DNA of 64,000 nucleotides from Pedobacter sp. Bi126 (GTDB lineage Bacteria > Bacteroidota > Bacteroidia > Sphingobacteriales > Sphingobacteriaceae). The notes under the pieces were generated by a model. The model was not told where the DNA came from and searched no databases. It was given only the letters and a program-made list of their open reading frames with translations. How positions within the stretch are numbered: the first letter of the stretch is position 1; each line of letters opens with the position of its first letter. Shown here piece after piece: positions 59,919 through 64,000 of this stretch. Made by a program: the position numbers and the translations under genes. The DNA is taken from assembly GCF_918698245.1 (NCBI RefSeq), contig NZ_CAKKMS010000001.1, positions 1,116,001 through 1,180,000 on the forward strand, read 5' to 3'.

Positions 59919-61763
59919 TTAAGCCATTTTCTGCAAAAATAAATTCAAATCCTCTTCTTTGTCAAGCCCCAGTTTTTGTTTAACGCGGTAGCGGCTCATG
60001 CGCACACTTTTGGCTTCGATATGCATCAGCTGGGCAATTTTTTTGGTATCCATTTTTAAATGAAGGTAAGCACAGAGTTTTAAGTCTAGCGAGGTGAGTT
60101 TTTGTTGTGCCCGTTGATTTAACAGAGCGAAAAACTCTGGATGCACCTGTTGGATCTGAAATTTAGCTTGCTCAAAGTCATTGTCCAAAAGCAGTTCCTC
60201 GTTCCAGATTTTATTAATATTCAATTGATCGTTGGCGCTGAGCTTTTCTTTGATCTGAAAAAGCATTTCTTTTTTATGCTCCAATTGTAATTGATTGGCC
60301 ATCACTTCTTTCTGCAACTGCTGTTGCTGGCTTTCCAATAACAGTTGCTCTACCTTTAACCTTGCCTGCTCTTCCTTTTCCAGCCTCATCTGCAGTTCGG
60401 CATCCTGCTTTTCCAGATGCAGCTGTTTTTCACGCTGCAGTGAATACCTAAGCCTGAAATGATAGGAACGGAACATAAATATCAGGCCAAGCAAAGAAGC
60501 GATTGCAATACCAATGTATAGATACTTCTGCTGCTGCGCATATTTTTCGCTCTGTTTTAACAGCTTCACCTCATTGTTTTTTTTTTCAGCTTCGTACTGT
60601 ACTTCTAGTTTTTGAGCATTTAAAGCCTGCTTCTGATCAAAAAGTTTACTATTGTATGCTGTTGCTTTCTTCTGAAACTCAAGTGCCTTTTCGTAATGGC
60701 CATTTTGCTCATAAAAGCTGGACAATGCCGTTACAATATTGATCAGCGTGTAATAATAAGGCGCCTGCTGGTCTCTCATCATACTATAGGCTTCCTGTAA
60801 ATACCCTTCAGTCATGGCCATATTTTTATCTCTTTTGGCGTATTCGCTCAAAATACCCAAACTGCTTGCCCTAACCTCTTCCCCATTCAGCACTCCTTTC
60901 ATTACCTCGTTGGCCATGCTTGCATACCGAATGGCATTTGCTTTCGCAGCCTGATCCGTATCAGGAAAGTATTTCAAATAATAATCTGCACTATTGATAC
61001 AAGCCATAGCGTATGTTTTTCTGGCAATATATTGAGGGTACTGTTTATAAAGATCTTGTACTTTATTTAAGTAGTAAATAATACTATCCCGCTGTAATTC
61101 TCTTTTTGTTGCTGCAAAATTGTAATCAGCAGCTACCGACAGCGCAATATAACAGTTACTCAATAGGTTATAGTCGGTAGTTTTAAGCGCACTTTCAATG
61201 GCCTTTTGAGCATATCTATTTACATTTTTTACATCGTCCCACCTGGTATTCAGTGCATATAGCTGGTAATATATTTTGGCAGTAAGGTAAGGATCGTATT
61301 TTTTCTCCAACATTTTAAGCCCCATCTGGCAATACTTAGTTACCAATTCGTTATTATCGATAGCATTGTAGAATAAAGCCTGCGCGTAATAAGCATAAGC
61401 TAAGGCAATAGGCTGTTGTGCCTTTTGCCCGATAGCTAAAGTGGTATCGCTTGTTTTTTTCAGCAAAGCAAACTGCTTCATATTTGCATAAACGTTAGCC
61501 AGCATGGTATACGCTTTTGTGGCTTCGGTGAAGTTTTTGAGTTTTATGGCCAAACTTACACTTTGTTGCGCCTTTGCAATTGCGGCTGCATAGTTTGCAT
61601 TAGTCCTATATCTTTCTGCCAGTTGTGTAAGCAGGGCTGGTTTATCCTTCTCACTTAAATTATCGAGCGCTGTACTATCCAATAAGCTTTGCGCCTTAGC
61701 AGCATAACAACCTATAACGATCCCAATCAAGAGTAATATGTTTTTAAAAACCAGATGCTTCAT
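59919..61763 (-). CDS. Membrane-spanning TPR / helix-turn-helix regulator (module 2)
   Basis: A 614-residue paralogue of 56031-57893. Signal peptide MKHLVFKNILLLIGIVIGCY ('AAKAQ'), TPR-like periplasmic part (about residues 25-400, e.g. 'YAYYAQALFYNAIDNNELVT'), membrane helix about 414-433 ('YIGIAIASLLGLIFMFRSY'), a coiled coil, and the C-terminal helix-turn-helix 'IAQLMHIEAKSVRMSRYRVK'. The recognition region KSVRMSRYR(I/V)KQKLGL is nearly the same in both paralogues, so they should bind the same DNA motif; the matching operators support this. The TPR halves have diverged more, suggesting different signals. Divergent from the DUF4870-like gene 61993-62322. Confidence 0.88.
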   Translation of the reverse strand: MKHLVFKNILLLIGIVIGCYAAKAQSLLDSTALDNLSEKDKPALLTQLAERYRTNANYAAAIAKAQQSVSLAIKLKNFTEATKAYTMLANVYANMKQFALLKKTSDTTLAIGQKAQQPIALAYAYYAQALFYNAIDNNELVTKYCQMGLKMLEKKYDPYLTAKIYYQLYALNTRWDDVKNVNRYAQKAIESALKTTDYNLLSNCYIALSVAADYNFAATKRELQRDSIIYYLNKVQDLYKQYPQYIARKTYAMACINSADYYLKYFPDTDQAAKANAIRYASMANEVMKGVLNGEEVRASSLGILSEYAKRDKNMAMTEGYLQEAYSMMRDQQAPYYYTLINIVTALSSFYEQNGHYEKALEFQKKATAYNSKLFDQKQALNAQKLEVQYEAEKKNNEVKLLKQSEKYAQQQKYLYIGIAIASLLGLIFMFRSYHFRLRYSLQREKQLHLEKQDAELQMRLEKEEQARLKVEQLLLESQQQQLQKEVMANQLQLEHKKEMLFQIKEKLSANDQLNINKIWNEELLLDNDFEQAKFQIQQVHPEFFALLNQRAQQKLTSLDLKLCAYLHLKMDTKKIAQLMHIEAKSVRMSRYRVKQKLGLDKEEDLNLFLQKMA

Positions 61764-61867
61764 ATCGTAAAATTAGTATAAAGATTGGAGCTTGGGCAAA
61801 ATTGTAGACAAAAGCTAAAAACAACAAAAAAATATAAAATACTCATTAACAATAACTTAATAACATC

Positions 61868-61918
61868 TGTAGATGTATTGTAGACGTTTTTAAAAAACAC
61901 AGTAGATGTTCTGTAGGC
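61868..61918. promoter_or_regulatory. Four-site operator of module 2
   Basis: Heptamers TGTAGAT (61868), TGTAGAC (61879), AGTAGAT (61901) and TGTAGGC (61912), spaced 11, 22 and 11 bp, exactly as at 57973-58023. The last heptamer starts 39 bp before the box at 61951. An extra TGTAGAC lies at 61803 near the regulator gene. Confidence 0.8.
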
Positions 61919-61950
61919 GGAGAAGTCTTTCAAACGGCAATCTTTAATCT

Positions 61951-61958
61951 CAACTTTG
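61951..61958 (+). promoter_or_regulatory. Promoter of the DUF4870-like gene, module 2
   Basis: CAACTTTG, one mismatch to TAnnTTTG and otherwise the same as TAACTTTG at 58056. Transcription would begin near 61963, about 30 nt before the ATG at 61993. Confidence 0.55.
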
Positions 61959-61992
61959 ACCTAAATAATTTTTCAATCTAAAATCAGACATC

Positions 61993-62322
61993 ATGAACAA
62001 CAAAACCCTTTCAATCATTTCCTACATTACCATTATCGGATGGCTTGTAGCTTATTTCAGCGGAAAAGACAAAGCTGATGCTTTACTTAAATACCACTTA
62101 AGGCAGTCGCTTGGATTGGCTATTGTAAATATTATTTTTAGCGTGGCTCTTACCATCATTGCCAGTATGGTACCCAGTTTATCATTTTTAGGCTTAATTG
62201 GCTATGTATTTATCGTCTTGTGGATTATGGGCATTATCAATGCGGCCAACGGTGCATTAAAACCTGTTCCACTTATAGGTAAAATGTTCGAAGACAAGTC
62301 TTCATTTGTTGGTAAATACTAA
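61993..62322 (+). CDS. DUF4870-like small membrane protein (module 2)
   Basis: A 109-residue membrane protein with hydrophobic segments 'LSIISYITIIGWLVAYFSG', 'LAIVNIIFSVALTIIASMV' and 'LIGYVFIVLWIMGIINAANG' and the signatures 'YHLRQSLGLAI' and 'KPVPLIGKMFEDKS'. It is paralogous to 58094-58426. It begins a run of four plus-strand genes with short gaps (11 bp to the lipoprotein, then 40 bp to the membrane protein, then an overlap), so the whole set is probably one operon under the operator at 61868-61918. Confidence 0.86.
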   Translation: MNNKTLSIISYITIIGWLVAYFSGKDKADALLKYHLRQSLGLAIVNIIFSVALTIIASMVPSLSFLGLIGYVFIVLWIMGIINAANGALKPVPLIGKMFEDKSSFVGKY

Positions 62323-62332
62323 GAAGAAGTTT

Positions 62333-62860
62333 ATGCGCCTCAACATCAAAAATGTCATGCTAATGGTGATGGTCTCGACCATCACCGCATGCAACCTTAC
62401 AGTAAATGCCCCTGAAGAATATTTTGACCAGGCCGCCTTAAATGCCAACGATATATCGCGTTTTGGCACTTACTATTTTGATGGCTATCAAGAATATCTT
62501 AAAAATGCATCTGGTCCGGGGAAAATTACCAATTGCGAAGAATACCTAAAAAATTCGATTGCCAGGGCCGAAAAGAATCTGGAGAAAGTAAAGAAACTGC
62601 AGCCAACTCCCGAAACAAAACCTATGTTGGATGCTTCAATATTACTATACAACTATGTTTTAGCAAGCTACAAGGAAGCGCATCTCAAAATAGCCAAAAT
62701 GATAGATCAACATGAGCCCGAGGAAAACATTAACAAGGCCTTAACTGAACTCGATACCAAACCCTATGACTCATTTATTGAGAAGTACAATAAGCTATGG
62801 AAACTTGCAGATGTATATGCTAAGGACAATAACATTGCAGTAGAAAAGACACCTCTATAA
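62333..62860 (+). CDS. Lipoprotein of unknown function (module 2)
   Basis: A 175-residue lipoprotein from the ATG at 62333 (MRLNIKNVMLMVMVSTITAC); an earlier TTG/ATG at 62306 overlaps the previous gene and breaks the signal. Lipobox 'MVSTITACNLTV' puts the Cys at about residue 20. The mature part is helical ('SIARAEKNLEKVKKLQPTPE', 'YNYVLASYKEAHLKIAKMID') and resembles the LIC11966-like surface-lipoprotein pattern only loosely. It is a possible distant relative of 59351-59878, at the same relative place in module 1. Confidence 0.78.
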   Translation: MRLNIKNVMLMVMVSTITACNLTVNAPEEYFDQAALNANDISRFGTYYFDGYQEYLKNASGPGKITNCEEYLKNSIARAEKNLEKVKKLQPTPETKPMLDASILLYNYVLASYKEAHLKIAKMIDQHEPEENINKALTELDTKPYDSFIEKYNKLWKLADVYAKDNNIAVEKTPL

Positions 62861-62900
62861 TCGTTATTATTCAGTCATTCAATACCTTAACCAGATTACT

Positions 62901-63890
62901 ATGAAACAAGGACTTTCGATATTCTGGATACTTTACATGTTGTTTTTTGCCATCCCGTTCCCGATGTTGTTATATTACAACATTAAAAGCGACAACATGC
63001 CGAACCTGATGGAACGCGACCCATGGCTATCGTTAAGTTTAGTAGCAGTTGCTGCGTTATTGTGGATTATTCTTTTAACAGGCTATTACCGCAAATGGGT
63101 AATCCGTACCTTTTCGATAAAGCACAATATAGAAAAACTCAAAAACACCGGTGAGCCACGTGAAGCCAAAATTATAGAGGCTATAAAAATGTCAGAACCA
63201 AATGCGGCTTATGATACCTATGAACTCACACTCCAGTTTAAAAATCTGGCAGGTAGTGAAATCAGGCAAAAAACCATAATAAATGATTCAAAACCTTACG
63301 AACGCCGCTATGAGACTGGTAAAACCGTGGGCATACTGTTGGATAAAGAAGCAAACAAAGTTCCTTATCTCATTATCGCCAGTACGGAAGTGAGCATAAA
63401 CAAAACCATAGTAGTGCTGGTTAACTTGGGTTGGCTCGCTTTTACCTGTATCGTTGCTGGCTATTTTGTTTATTCTTATTATTCAGAAAGCGAAGGTATG
63501 GGCTGGCGTTTTATGAGCTTAGGCCATCCACTGTTGGTTTGCCCTGCAGGACTTCTTTTTTACCGGTTTTTAGGCGCTATTATCCAAAGCAAATTTTTGG
63601 GTAGGCCAAATGAATTGTTCCTGATCAAATTTAAAGGCATCCGGACAACCGCCAGGTTGATTAAGGCCAGCCAAACGGGAACCTTTATAAACGAACAGCC
63701 AATGATTAATTTTGAGGTGGAATTTACCGATCAACATAACCAAAAACATAGGGCAAACTTAAAAATGATTGTTGATCTGCTCGATCTGGATATAACCAAA
63801 CAGGAACATGTATCTATTTTTTACCTCAAAGAAAATCCACAGAAAATTGCCCTTGAAAAAGACCTGAACGAAATTAAAGGAGAATTCTGA
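62901..63890 (+). CDS. Membrane protein with two DUF3592-like domains
   Basis: A 329-residue protein with helices 'IFWILYMLFFAIPFPMLLYY', 'LSLVAVAALLWIILLTGYY', 'IVVLVNLGWLAFTCIVAGYF' and 'LLVCPAGLLFYRFLGAI'. Between and after these are two similar soluble beta domains ('EPREAKIIEAIKMSEPNAAY...' and 'GIRTTARLIKASQTGTFINE', each leading to 'F.....Q.....'), with 'EKTVGILLDKE'-like and 'HVSIFYLKENPQKIAL' endings, which look like DUF3592 folds (small beta barrels common in Bacteroidota membrane proteins). Function unknown; likely in the same operon as its neighbours. Confidence 0.75.
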   Translation: MKQGLSIFWILYMLFFAIPFPMLLYYNIKSDNMPNLMERDPWLSLSLVAVAALLWIILLTGYYRKWVIRTFSIKHNIEKLKNTGEPREAKIIEAIKMSEPNAAYDTYELTLQFKNLAGSEIRQKTIINDSKPYERRYETGKTVGILLDKEANKVPYLIIASTEVSINKTIVVLVNLGWLAFTCIVAGYFVYSYYSESEGMGWRFMSLGHPLLVCPAGLLFYRFLGAIIQSKFLGRPNELFLIKFKGIRTTARLIKASQTGTFINEQPMINFEVEFTDQHNQKHRANLKMIVDLLDLDITKQEHVSIFYLKENPQKIALEKDLNEIKGEF

Positions 63891-64000
63891 TGAAAAACTT
63901 AACCCATATTTCCTGGCTGATCATATTGTCTTGCTTCCTGTGTTTGAGCTGCAAACAAATCACAAAAAGTGTAGACGAAACCTTTCATCCAAACGATTCT
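63890..64000 (+). CDS. Lipoprotein, 3' end outside the window
   Basis: The ATG at 63890 overlaps the TGA of the preceding gene by one base. The visible 37 residues are a lipoprotein signal peptide (MKNLTHISWLIILSCFLCLS) with the lipobox Cys in 'LCLSCKQIT' at about residue 21, followed by the start of a polar domain. It is the fourth gene of the module-2 operon. The rest is not in the window. Confidence 0.7.
   Translation, partial: MKNLTHISWLIILSCFLCLSCKQITKSVDETFHPNDS

Overview
The window looks like a chromosomal segment of a Bacteroidota bacterium, most likely family Sphingobacteriaceae (Pedobacter-like). The reasons are a SusC/SusD polysaccharide utilisation locus with a Reg_prop sensor kinase, periplasmic-TPR/HTH regulators, a Bacteroidota-type exosortase locus, many SPII lipoproteins, and promoters of the Bacteroidota sigma type (TTTG, then TAnnTTTG) in front of a tRNA and several genes. 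No phage or intact insertion sequence was seen.

Layout. (1) 1-11831, plus strand: an exopolysaccharide locus. It holds a partial glycosyltransferase-like gene, six GT4-like glycosyltransferases, an FkbM methyltransferase, a Wzy-like membrane polymerase, a GT2 enzyme, an exosortase and a WcaF-type acetyltransferase. The genes are tightly packed, several start with TTG, and the locus ends at a strong terminator. (2) 11973-30051: mixed housekeeping and accessory genes. These are PepE, an MFS carrier, methyltransferases, a CLC channel/exchanger divergent from a Crp/Fnr regulator with a Cys-rich N-terminus, a GIN-domain protein, a PRC-barrel protein, small lipoproteins, an MscS-family channel, a MOSC protein and a GNAT acetyltransferase. 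(3) 30757-47552: a polysaccharide utilisation locus. The minus-strand genes run SusC, SusD, DUF3823, GH43, GH43, GH5-like, GH2. Facing them is a two-component system in which sensor and AraC-type response regulator are separate genes; in this family they are usually one protein. Two GH43 enzymes suggest an arabinose/xylose-containing hemicellulose. (4) 47622-54728: a DoxX protein, tRNA-Ser(UGA), and a patch of genomic scars. The scars are a relaxase fragment, two decayed REP-associated transposase units in direct orientation around one gene, and a frameshifted gene beside a CPCC protein. A second MscS channel follows. (5) 54769-64000: a coiled-coil surface protein and a duplicated regulatory module.

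The most interesting structure is that duplicated module. A membrane-spanning TPR/HTH regulator (56031-57893 and 59919-61763, minus) stands divergent from a roughly 110-residue DUF4870-like membrane protein (58094-58426 and 61993-62322, plus), followed by lipoproteins. Both intergenic regions contain four GTAG-core heptamers at exactly 11, 22 and 11 bp spacing. In both, the last heptamer starts exactly 39 bp before a TAACTTTG/CAACTTTG -7 box. The two regulators share almost the same predicted recognition helix. This looks like a self-contained transmembrane one-component regulatory system with a defined operator.

Intergenic DNA is rich in palindromic repeats: two REP-like families starting and ending in CGTCATCTCGA or CGTCATTCCC, a nine-unit 11-bp tandem array at 30251-30349, and a 115-bp direct repeat between the SusC and sensor genes.
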